Part shown: in pieces, positions 23,376 through 32,369 of the stretch
Position numbering within the stretch: position 1 is the stretch's first letter
Layout of the letters: every line of letters begins with the position of its first letter
Origin: Gambelia wislizenii
Lineage: Eukaryota; Chordata; Lepidosauria; Squamata; Crotaphytidae
Length of the DNA: 64,000 bases
NCBI GenBank assembly: GCA_030847615.1
Contig: JAUMIR010000003.1
Span: 334,991,756 to 335,055,755, forward strand
Direction of reading: 5' to 3'
Notes under the pieces: generated by a model
What the model was told of the DNA's origin: nothing
Databases searched by the model: none
The model's input: only the letters and a program-made list of their open reading frames with translations
Position numbers and translations under genes: made by a program

Positions 23376-23522
23376 ACACAGCCTGTAAAGGAAGGGGAAT
23401 GTTCAGAATCGATGTTGCAACTGATGAAGAAACTGGAACAGCTGAATTTGGATATTGAAGAAGCTCTCAGTGTTGGCTCCTCTCCTTCCGGGACTCCGTA
23501 CACCAAAAGGCATAAACAGATG
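23376..23522 (+). CDS. candidate internal coding exon, protein not recognised
   Basis: This is the only stretch that looks like host protein-coding sequence. A T-rich tract (CCTTTTACATGATTTTTTAAG) precedes it, with possible acceptors after 23375 (AAG) or after 23381 (CAG). It ends in ATG before GTGAGA, a good donor. Either form is a multiple of three (147 or 141 nt) and keeps the same frame without a stop. The peptide has a charged helical segment (ESMLQLMKKLEQLNLDIEEA) followed by a Ser/Pro/Thr turn (GSSPSGTPYTKR). CpG and codon use differ from the AT-rich flanks and it is not in any repeat I recognise. There is no start codon context, so it would be an internal exon, phase 0 to 0. I cannot name the gene and no second exon was found that joins it convincingly. 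Confidence 0.55.
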
Positions 23523-23524
23523 GT

Positions 23525-24218
23525 GAGAGAATGGTCCATGTACCATTTACTGTGCATGATATTTTGTAGCACAGTGGAAAATTGATTAACTGGCAATTAG
23601 CTTCAGCAAGAACGTTTTTCTTCCAAGCTGTATACCTTATATATGTCAATAGGGTTGGGGGTGGGCCATATAACAACCCTGCTTGCCCAAATTATTGTTC
23701 TTATTTCTTTCCTTTTTAAAATTATAATACTCTGGTTCTATAAGTCTCTAATTCCATATGCATAACTGACAGTGTTGTCACTATTTGTTCTAACTTTTCT
23801 GTTTTCATTACATTTCATTACTTTACTCCTGAAATTTGTTTCTTTAAAAAAATACATAACAAGTGAATAAGACAGTTCTTTTCAATGGCCATGCCCAATG
23901 GTGTACTATGTAAAAAATCTAATTTTAAAACTTTATGAACAGACACAATCTTTCCAAGTTATATGTTGACTTGATCACATCACAGCAACTCGCCAAGTGG
24001 TGCTTCATGTTATACTGTATATTTTATTGTGCAATAACAACAACAACAGCACCAACAACAATACAAGTTACCCTCATGTGCAAGCAGAAGATTTTAAATT
24101 TTGGTGAAGAAATGCTCAATGTTGTCCATCAGGAGCAAAAGTTTAACTTGGTTTGTCCAATGTACTATGATCCTTAACTGGAACCAGGTGTATCATTTGC
24201 TATTTGAACTCAGCAAAG
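23525..24218. other. unassigned, putative intron
   Basis: AT-rich, with a short CAACAACAACAGC run near 24037. Nothing further is recognised. Confidence 0.4.
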
Positions 24219-24220
24219 TA

Positions 24221-24473
24221 CAGTAGAACCCCCGTATCCGCTGATGCATTATCCACTGATTCAATTATCCATGGGACACAAAACAGCACACCTACCATAG
24301 AATCTTCCTAGAAAATGTGTCCTCTCTAATCATTTTCTACATCCTCTGAGGCAACTCTGGTATTTTAAACCAGAAGCCCCACTATTTTCAATGGTGTTCG
24401 CTATTATCTATGGTTTTCAGTATCCACTGGGGGGACCCAGAACCAATCCCCAGTGGATGTGGAGGTCCTACTG
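24221..24473. mobile_element. Tigger/mariner-like MITE (253 bp)
   Basis: Ends CAGTAGAACCCCCGTATCC and GGAGGTCCTACTG are inverted relatives, flanked by TA at 24219-24220 and 24474-24475. The inner text ATCCACTGATTC / GTATCCACTGG shows the subterminal symmetry usual for this group. No coding capacity. Confidence 0.8.
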
Positions 24474-24769
24474 TATCTTAATTTGGCTCTGATTTGCTTC
24501 ATTTATAAAATGCAGCCTTGAAGACTGCAAATTGTAGAGGAAGGTGTGGGTACAAGGGCTACATAGTGAGAGGTCATTTTTTTCCCTTTTAGGAACCCTA
24601 TATAATATCCAAAAGGGTGTAACACTTTTGTTATATCAATAATTCATGCCATTAAGTGTACCTGTAGTTGGAATGGAGGGGGGAGTTTGGATGCTGTAGA
24701 AGTACTGTGCTCAGGTTCTGCTTTGACCATACCACATTTTGGCACTTCTATAGGCTTCTCCAACTCCAT

Positions 24770-24975
24770 GGCCTGGATCTACAGGCTGATGTGTAAGCTG
24801 GTAGACTGCGGGAGATCCATAAGCAGATAGGAAGATGCCTTGTATTGAGTCAGCCCTGATAGCCCAGTACTGGCAACACTGACTGGCAACAGCTCTGCAG
24901 GGTTTCAGACAGGATTCTTTCCTGGCCCTACCTGGAGATCCCTGGTATTCCCTGGTGGTCTCCCTTGCAGGTACT
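24770..24975 (+). mobile_element. dispersed SINE-like repeat
   Basis: GGAAGATGCCTTGTATTGAG, CACTGACTGGCAACAGCTCT, GGGTTTCAGACAGGATTC and CCTACCTGGAGATCC form the body of a repeat common in reptile DNA. A reverse-oriented piece lies at about 34310-34395. Confidence 0.55.
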
Positions 24976-25039
24976 CGCTGGATGCATCTTTACTTTGTTT
25001 CTGAAACTGGATGAGATATGCTGTTTTCAGGGTTGGAAT

Positions 25040-25475
25040 GAGGAAATAGACCAAATCTATGAAAGCTTATGCTACAACTTCTTTCTGTCAGTTAGGAGAT
25101 TTTCAGACGCCTCTTGCTGCGCAAGCAGCCTCCGGAGCAGTAACAAGGCTGCTGTGCGGCAAGGGGTCCATTTCGGACGACGCCGATTTTCTCTCGGCAG
25201 CGTCCGTGACTGTTGCGGCTAGCATTGGAGGCGGCTGCACTGTTTTTCACTCACGGAAGTTGTCCGTGAGTAAAAAACAGTGCGACCACCTTCAATGATA
25301 GCTGCAACAGTCACAGACACCACCGAGAGAGAAACGGCATTGTCCAAAATGGACCCCTTGCCGCGCAGCAGCCTCGTTACTGCTCCAGAGGCTGCTTGAG
25401 TGGCAAGAGGTGGCAAGAGGCATCTGAAAATCTCCTTAGTCTCAAAAGTGCTACAAGATCCCTTTCCTTATTATG
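25040..25475 (+). mobile_element. dispersed repeat split by a palindromic MITE
   Basis: CTATGAAAGCTTATGCTAC before the MITE and TTAGTCTCAAAAGTGCTACA after it join into the text of a repeat whose other pieces lie near 12900, 14112 and 51650. It serves as a reference for the exact insertion point at 25092-25094. Confidence 0.6.
25095..25435. mobile_element. palindromic Harbinger-like MITE, copy 3
   Basis: This 341-bp inverted repeat starts GGAGATTTTCAGACGCC and is flanked by exact TTA duplications (25092-25094 and 25436-25438). Both arms share GCAGCCTC, GTAACGAGGCTGCTG-like and GGGGTCCATTT blocks with copy 1. The centre is ACTCACGGA-AGT-TGTCCGTGAGT. A small tandem duplication (GTGGCAAGAGGTGGCAAGAGG) near 25400 has lengthened the right arm. 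Confidence 0.85.
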
Positions 25476-25479
25476 TTCA

Positions 25480-27885
25480 AGGTTGTATGACAGTGTGAGG
25501 CTGCCAGGTACATACCCTCCAGCTCTCACAGATGACATGTGTTTCCAAGCACATCAGAGTCTGTTCTAGATGACAAAGGTTATTAACAAGGAAGAGCCCC
25601 CAAGCTAGGAGAGGCTGCAGCAATTTGCTTTTGCCTGAGCCTGCTGGGAAGGGAACGGATCCTGCCTCCTCTCCCCACTACTGAGTTAAATGAGTGCAAA
25701 CTACTTCTATACATCGAACTCAGGTTGTAGCAATTGAAGTAAGCTGAGGACAAAGAGGGGAAGTGGGTGGGGTAAGAGACAGAAACTAGGATATTTTAAA
25801 AGCGGCTGGAAAAGTGAGAAGAGAGAGGATTATTTGGGATTGTCCCTGCCAAATTGGGACAGTTGGAAGATATGCACATGTGGGTGGAAGTACTTTCCTT
25901 GGAGGCGGTTACCTCTGCCTCATCCTAACCCCACCTCAGCCAATATTACATGGAGGTTAGGTTTACTTTCTAATTTATCCAAATTAGGCATTTTTTTATT
26001 CTTCACAATGTATTAAACACTGCATTGAAACCCTTGTCAAAGTGCAATTGATGCTGGATTGTGTGTGGGTTTTGTCCAGTATTTTCTTCAGGGCTAAACC
26101 TACCATATGGTGGAGAAGCAGTTGCCTTAGATTTTGAGTGCTTTGAAAAGCAGCACATAGTTAGTTATTATCTAATATTGTTGTATTTTTACTGCCAAGG
26201 AAAGTCCTTGAGAGATTTTCTGCCTCAGAAGCCAAAGTAACTTGGTTTGTCCAGTGTACTATGATCCTCAACTGGGTACGGTGGTACCATTGTTGTTCCA
26301 ACTCAGCAAAGTATCATAATTTGGCCTTGGTTTGTTTCTTTTACAAAGTGCTGTCTTAGGGACTGAAAATTGTAGAGGAAGATCAATTTGTAAGTACAGA
26401 GGCTACTTACTCCCTTTCCCCCTCCAGGGCTTTTATTACTAGAAATCACCCCCTCCAGTGTTTTTCTTCTGTGTGGAAAAACAGAAGGAAAATTAATTTT
26501 TGAAGGAAAATTATCAGAAAGAAAAAGTTAAGAAGCCTTCATCCCTAGCCCCACCAGTGTTCTATTGCACACTTTAGGCTTTGCAAGTGAATTTAATTGT
26601 AACAAGGAAATATTGGAGAAAACCTGCATGCCCCCAGCACCAGAAAACGAATCCACTAGTGTACAGGAGTGCAACTGTTCTAGTTTTAATGCTTATAACA
26701 GATCCATTTATGATCAGAGAAAATTCTCTAAAATGCTCTGTTAGTCATAAGCTTGTCAAACTCAGGCTTTTTCCTAGATTGCATTGAATAGAAAGGGCCC
26801 CTAGAAGTTGAGCATTACACCACTGATCTCCTGATCTTATTTTGCACTCTGGTTCTTATATCTGAGGGTCTCAACCCGTCGGACTACAATACCAGTATCA
26901 CTGTTTGAACATTAACTTGGTCAAATCTGGACTTTAGATTGTTTTTTTAGTATACAGCTTGACAGCCCACACTTAAACATTTTCATTGGCCTATCTTCTT
27001 GTCAACTCAGTGTAACATTCATCTAACGTTGGCATAGTGCCATGCTTTGTGAAAATGCCCTGTGAATCTTTGGCCTTGCAGTATCAGTGCTGCAGATTTC
27101 GAAATTAAAGGGCTATATTGTATTTTAGACCTGTCTAAATGATTAGTCTTTGGATTCATGATAGTCTCTTATGTGTTTGGGGGAAAACAGTACTATTGTA
27201 GGCTGCCAAAATAAATAAAAATAAGTTAAAAGTGTTTCTGTTCCCTGCATTATGTTCCTCATGCTTGGGATCTCCTGTCCTGTCCTATGCAGCTCCATTA
27301 CCATTCCCAATCTCCTGATGTGCCAGAATGAAAATTGTGGTTCAGAACTGAGATACGAATACAATGGAAGAAGTTATGCTAAAACATAATCCATTTAAAG
27401 TATGTGGTTTAAAAAAAACAGGAAAAGAGTCATGAACTATCTCATATTTGCTTTATTATTCTGGATTTTTAGAACACAGTATCTGAGATTTTAAATTGGG
27501 TAGCATTTCTATAGTGACACTTGCAAGTCTATTCATTATTTTCTTTTCCTGTTTTCTTTCTTTTATTCTCTTTATATATTAGATCGCAAATCCTCTGAGG
27601 ATAGTTAGTCTTGTGAGATTTGCAAAGCTTTGTGCAATTTAATTTTAATCAGCATAAAACTAACAAAGACAACAACAACAAACCCTCCACCTAGTGTCTT
27701 TTCCACAGCTAGAGAAACAGGGAGGGGCAGTGTGTTGGAGAGTGATAAACAAATAAAGCAAGAAGCTTGTAGTGAAGATACTAATGGTAGAATCAGGGAA
27801 GTCTTATCTGAAACAAGATATTCAGGCTGTCCTGGATGGTGTAGCACAGTCTGTAAAAGAGAAGGCATATAGTTGAGTATTCCAG
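25480..27885. other. unassigned sequence
   Basis: No transposon or gene was identified. Short open frames on both strands lack motifs. At 27704 a CCTTTTCCACAG-like acceptor context (TGTCTTTTCCACAG) precedes an open stretch up to a stop at 27870, but no donor is convincing, so no exon is called. Confidence 0.4.
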
Positions 27886-28164
27886 GGTGCCAGTTACATG
27901 ACAGAAATTGTTGCAGTGCTTACCGTGATTTTGTGATCACGAATCCGTCCCTTGCTGTTTATACGATTTATGTCACTGATCTGGATATCCCGGGTGGTCC
28001 CATGACTGATATTTACACGTCCAAAGTTCCGGGGTTTTTTTAGGTTTTAGGGTGGGGGTTTTTTGGCCGTCAATCAAGGATGCGATTACTCGTGTTTTCA
28101 CAACCTCGGTGACGCACTTCCTTTAAAGTTCCGTGCCACGAGCGATGCTATTGGCTGGCTGGGG

Positions 28165-28480
28165 GGGGAGACAGGGGGGCAGAGGTTTGGTATCCCCCTC
28201 GCTTCTTTAAAATGTTAACCCTTGAAGCAGAGGCAGAAGGCACTTTTCAAAGACCTCAGATAGAGGAACAATTAAACCATCTCCTTTCCCTTTGAAATCA
28301 AGCTGAGTAGAGGCTTGGAATTTCTGTCACTTTAAGCAGAGGCAGCGTGGGAGGCTTGGTATTTATTCCCTTTGCCTCTTTAAAATGTTAACCCTTACAG
28401 CAGAGATTTCAAGCCAGCTACAGACAGGCATTTTGAAAGGCACAGACACAGAGGGGGAATTAAAGGGTGTTCATTCGCTC
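28165..28480. repeat. diverged tandem duplication (about 180-bp unit)
   Basis: CTTCTTTAAAATGTTAACCC with GCAGAGG, GGCACTTTTCAAAG and GAACAATTAAA recurs as CCTCTTTAAAATGTTAACCC with GCAGAG, GGCATTTTGAAAG and GGGAATTAAA. Both units begin in a GGTTTGGTAT / GGCTTGGTAT context. Confidence 0.7.
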
Positions 28481-28628
28481 AGAGGCTGGAATACCAGGGA
28501 GGTGATCAAGGCAGGGGATGAATGGGTGACCCTCTGCCCACTGCAATCTCTCTGTAACATGCAGTTGAGGAAGAGATTAAAGCTGAAGGGTTTGCAGTGT
28601 AGAAATCCATTTTAAAAGGTGATTGAGT

Positions 28629-28654
28629 ACACGCACACACACACACACACACAT
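28629..28654. repeat. (CA)n microsatellite
   Basis: ACGCACACACACACACACAC run of about eleven units. Confidence 0.95.
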
Positions 28655-29184
28655 CAACCTTCGTGCAGCTGGAAGGGATGCCTTTGTTTTCAGCTGGTGA
28701 GGCTGGATCTGTTGAACGGGTGACTGACCCCTCCTTTTCTGGTTGCTGATCTCTAAGCCTGCCCCCAGTCACCATTTCCGGTCATCCCTAGTACCGAGAC
28801 ATTTTGTCCCAGGCTGTTTACATTTCCGATTTTCCGAATCCTCCAGTGACTTTTTAAAAAACTGGCACAAACCGTGGGACTGGAAGTCCTGCAGGTTGAG
28901 GGATAAAAGGTGGCCCCCCTTCCGAAAATCACGTACCCGACCCGATGTACGTGTAAACTGCCAGGGATTGACACAAATTCTTCCCACTACATTTTCATCG
29001 TGTAAACGGCACCCAGGTCTGACTAGCACAATCTCAAATAAACAGGATATAGTTGGACATGGCAAGGGTTTGTTTTTCTCCAGTTTCCGCAATTATGGTC
29101 TTTTCTAAGGGTTTGGGCTTTTTGCTACAATTATTTACAGCCAGGGTACTTTGAAGTTGTAGAATTTACTCTGCATAAAGGTTC

Positions 29185-29460
29185 CATTAAAGAGTGTTCA
29201 GAAACTGCAATTAGTACAAGATGTGGCAGCTGAAAGGAACATAGTTGTGTAATTGTATTACATCACTGCTTCATCAGCTGCACTGGCTCCCAGTTTCTAG
29301 CCCCAATTTAAGGTGAATTCAAACCTTTTAAACAGTTTTAGACCAGAAGATCTGAAAGATTTCTCCTCACCTGTATGAACACATGCTGCTGAGGTCATCA
29401 GGTGTGGCCCTTTTATATATTCCTTTCCTTTGTGGAGTGAGGAAGTAGGGATTTGTGCTT
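29185..29460 (+). mobile_element. L2 LINE fragment, ORF2 C-terminal region
   Basis: CAGCTGCACTGGCTCCCAGT is the DNA for QLHWLPV, the L2 landmark, followed by a region equivalent to the KAL-NGLAPPYL block in broken frames. The fragment is short and decayed. Confidence 0.65.
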
Positions 29461-29555
29461 GGGTTTTTTTTAATATTTGTACCTGAATTCTTTTATTCAG
29501 TTAAATTAGCTATCCTCTTCTGACACATTCATGAGGAGTATGAAGATGATTCTGT

Positions 29556-29674
29556 TTGAACATACCTTTTGTGATACTGTTTTCTAGTTCTCTTCTTTTG
29601 CAGCTTTTTTGGTGCAGCTAGCTGCACCAAGAGAGCTAGAAAACATCATACAGTATCACAAAAGGTATGTTCAA
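29556..29674. repeat. compact inverted repeat / hairpin
   Basis: The outer 24 nt of each arm are perfectly complementary (TTGAACATACCTTTTGTGAT followed by ACTG). The inner arms pair through TTTTCTAG and the centre is the 18-nt palindrome GGTGCAGCTAGCTGCACC. A 16-nt insert on the left arm and a 7-nt insert on the right break the symmetry. It could be a tiny MITE or a hairpin-forming transcript source. Confidence 0.8.
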
Positions 29675-29675
29675 T

Positions 29676-30595
29676 CTAGATATTAAAGATAATATAGATT
29701 TCCTTTGGTTAATGCAATGTTTTTCCTCCCACAATGGAGTTTGTGCAGAGATGTGTGCCTTTAATAACTGGATTTATAAATTAAGCCCATGTTTACTTTT
29801 CAATGAGCAGTCACTAAACAAAGCAAATGAGGAGGTGAGAAAATCATGTGCTATGATAAACAGGCATCTTTTACTGTTTGAATGAGCAATTCTTCTAAAT
29901 GTGTGCTAAACATATTGTTTAGTTTGGCCCTGTTATGAAAATCCTTATTTGCTTAATCATAAGTTGATTGATTGAATTTTTATGTATTGTCTGAGGTAGA
30001 CTTAGTGGAAAATATTGTAGAAATGTAAATTTTAATTGATATTATGCTACGCCAGTGTTAAGGCTGTCCCAAAATATTTTCTACCTGAAGTGAAGGACAA
30101 GTCCTCCTTCCTTCCTTAGACCCCAACCATGCCATGATCAGACTGGCAGTCAAAATTTAGGTCAGTACTGGTTGTCTCTCCTGCACTTGACAACATCAAA
30201 CTCGTTTAGGGTTGAAGGACAGACACAGTCTTACAAGATCTGCCATCTGAGGCAACCGCTTCACTTTGCTTAATGATAGTGCCAATGCTGATCAGTGTGC
30301 ATGATACTTCACACAGAGTAGTAACAAAAACACAGATTCCTACACTAAGTAATTACAATCTACATTTTTATACAGAGAAGAAAGGGAAATAGGTATTAGT
30401 CTTGGTTGTTGGGTAACTGGTCAGCAAAAGGTACACTTCAAGTTCCATGGATACTTTTGCTTGCTCGTTTTTATGGAAGTTAACAAATTCTTCATAGACA
30501 AAGTCTTCCTTAACGCATGGTACAGATAAAAGCACAATAAAACAATATGCCTTTTATGGAACAAACTCCTCAGTTTCTTCACTTGGCATCTTTAA
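29676..30595. other. unassigned sequence
   Basis: AT-rich, with no recognised repeat or gene. Confidence 0.4.
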
Positions 30596-30764
30596 CTTTA
30601 TTAATTAATTATCCACCCACCCTCATTTATATGCCACCCTTCTCCTGGTATGAGACCCAAGGCAGCTCACAAAGCGAAAAACAAGAAACAATTGCCAGTT
30701 AAAAACCTGACAATAAAAATTAAAACACAATTTTAAAACCATCACATTAAAAACATTTAGAAGC

Positions 30765-31165
30765 ATAGAGTTGGAAGAGACCACAAGGGCCACACAGTCC
30801 AACCCCCTGCCAGATAGGAACACACAATCAAAGCACTCCTGGCAGAATGCCGTCCAGACTCTTTTTAAAAACCTCCAAAGAAGGAGACTCCACCACACTC
30901 CGAGGCAGTGTATTCAACTGCCAAACAGCTCTTACCATCAGGAAGTTCTTCTTCATGTTTTGTTCTCCTCCTTTGGAGGTTTTTAAACAGAGGCTGGATG
31001 GCCATCTGTCGGGAATGCTTTGGCTGTTTATTCCTGCATGGCAGGGGGTTGGACTGGATGGCCCTTGCAGTCTCTTCCAACTCTATGATTCTGTGATTCT
31101 ATGATTCTAGGTGGAATCTCTTTTCCTGTAGTTTGAATCCATTGCTCCGTGCCCTGGTCTCTGTA
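30765..31165 (-). mobile_element. CR1 3' end, itself split by a second CR1
   Basis: Minus-orientation CR1: CATAGAGTTGGAAGAGACCA, CAACCCCCTGCC, ACCTCCAAAGAAGGAGACTC, then resuming at GTGGAATCTCTTTTCCTGTA and TTGAATCCATTGCTCCG. The gap 30962-31110 holds an opposite-oriented CR1 tail. Confidence 0.85.
30962..31110 (+). mobile_element. 5'-truncated CR1 tail nested head-to-head in a CR1
   Basis: CTCCTTTGGAGGTTTTTAAA through GGTTGGACTGGATGGCCCTT to CTATGATTCTGTGATTCTAT is a plus-strand CR1 3' end of about 150 bp. Its host CR1 is minus-strand, so the locus forms an inverted repeat with arms of about 100 bp. Confidence 0.85.
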
Positions 31166-32187
31166 GCTATTTTTTTTTAAGTATAAAATATTTCAAAACC
31201 ATAACAGAGTTAAAAATAAAGCATGCACATGCATCCTACAAAGGTAATCTGCAAGCAGTTACTCATTAAAAGCCTGTTTGAACAAGCAAGTCTTTGCCTG
31301 CTGGTCAAACGAGAGCAGAGAGGGGGCCAGCCTGGCCTTCTGTGGAAGGTGATTCCAGAGAGTGGGAGCAGCCACTAAGAAGGATCAGTGATACAGATCT
31401 TTTTAGACTTACTACACCCATACTACAGTCTTTCCAGGTCAAAAGGAGACACAAAGAGGACTTTGTTAGGAATATTTGCCAGTCCAGGGAACACCCTAAC
31501 CTGAAGAACTGGTGGTGTCTCACCAAAAGGCAACAATGCATAGATCTCCAGGTTCTCTATTTGGTCATGTGTGCTTATGTTTCATTTCCCAAAGTGGAGG
31601 ATGAGGACTTACAGAACAATTCTAGGTGGAGCTGGTGGGAAATGGGTCTATAATTACATGCTAGTGCAGACCGACCATGCTAGCTCACATCAACCAGGCC
31701 AGAAGATGTGTGTGTTTATGGGGGTACTTTCACAGTCTAGCCCCAGCAGATCTTTATATTTTAAAAAATCATCCCATTGGAATCAACAGGGGAATGAGCT
31801 ATGCCAGCTCTAGACTGGTGTAGCTAACATACCTGAACTTGGCCGGGATCAGAGAAATGGAGTGGATTTGGATCTAGAAAATCCAATAATGGCTCCTTTC
31901 TACCCTGTTCTTGCACCAGAACTTTCCCATTTGGGGCACTTATGCCAGCAAAACCTGGCAGGAACACTGCCAGGACTAGCTTTCTGCCTGCTAGGCTTTC
32001 CATAAGTACCAGGTTCCAAGATTACTGCCAGAATGTCATAGCTGTACCTAGCCATCTAATTGGCTATTTGCTATGTTCCTACATACCCTTACCACTCTCC
32101 ACTATACTAATTTTCTCTGTATATTGTATTCTCCCAAACGTTCTGGATTTATTCTCTGGTTTCTTTCCCAATCATATACTGTAATTG

Positions 32188-32365
32188 TAGAGTTGGAAGA
32201 GACCACAAGGGCCATCCCGTCCAACCCCCTGCCATGCAGGAAATCACGATCAAAGCATCCCTGACAGATGGCCACCCAGCCTCTGCTTAAAGACCTCCAA
32301 GGAAGGAGACCCCACCACGCTCCGAGGGAGTGTGTTCCACTGCCGAACAGCTCTTATCACTCTCA
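32188..32365 (-). mobile_element. CR1 3' end
   Basis: GTAGAGTTGGAAGAGACCAC, CAACCCCCTGCCATGCAGGA, GACCTCCAAGGAAGGAGACC and GTGTTCCACTGCCGAACAGC: minus-oriented, 5'-truncated. Confidence 0.85.
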
Positions 32366-32369
32366 TTTT

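Larger units (their letters stand above)
27890..29112. other. CpG-rich block of unknown origin
   Basis: This 1.2-kb block has far more CpG and higher GC than its surroundings. Outer segments carry similar words in inverted orientation: CGTATAAACAG and ACGTGTAAATATC on the left (minus strand), CGTGTAAACGG and ACGTGTAAACTGC on the right (plus strand), at comparable spacing. This suggests degenerate terminal inverted repeats. The middle has a diverged duplication (28165-28480). It may be an unclassified DNA transposon or LTR; a CpG-island promoter is the alternative. No ORF of note. Confidence 0.4.
30600..31390 (-). mobile_element. L2 LINE 3' region, split by CR1
   Basis: ATGCCACCCTTCTCCTGGTA, GACCCAAGGCAGCTCACAAA and, after an interruption, GGTGATTCCAGAGAGTGGGA with GCAGCCACTAAGAAGG are 3' L2 text in minus orientation, comparable to 37040-37420 and 45237-45830. 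The CR1 at 30765-31165 lies inside it. Confidence 0.65.

Noticed and set aside
27630..27872. ORF preceded by a good splice-acceptor-like tract at 27704
   Set aside because: Phase does not follow from the candidate exon at 23376, no convincing donor, and no recognisable peptide.
31294..31653. 119-codon ORF
   Set aside because: It begins inside the L2 3' region and shows no conserved domain.
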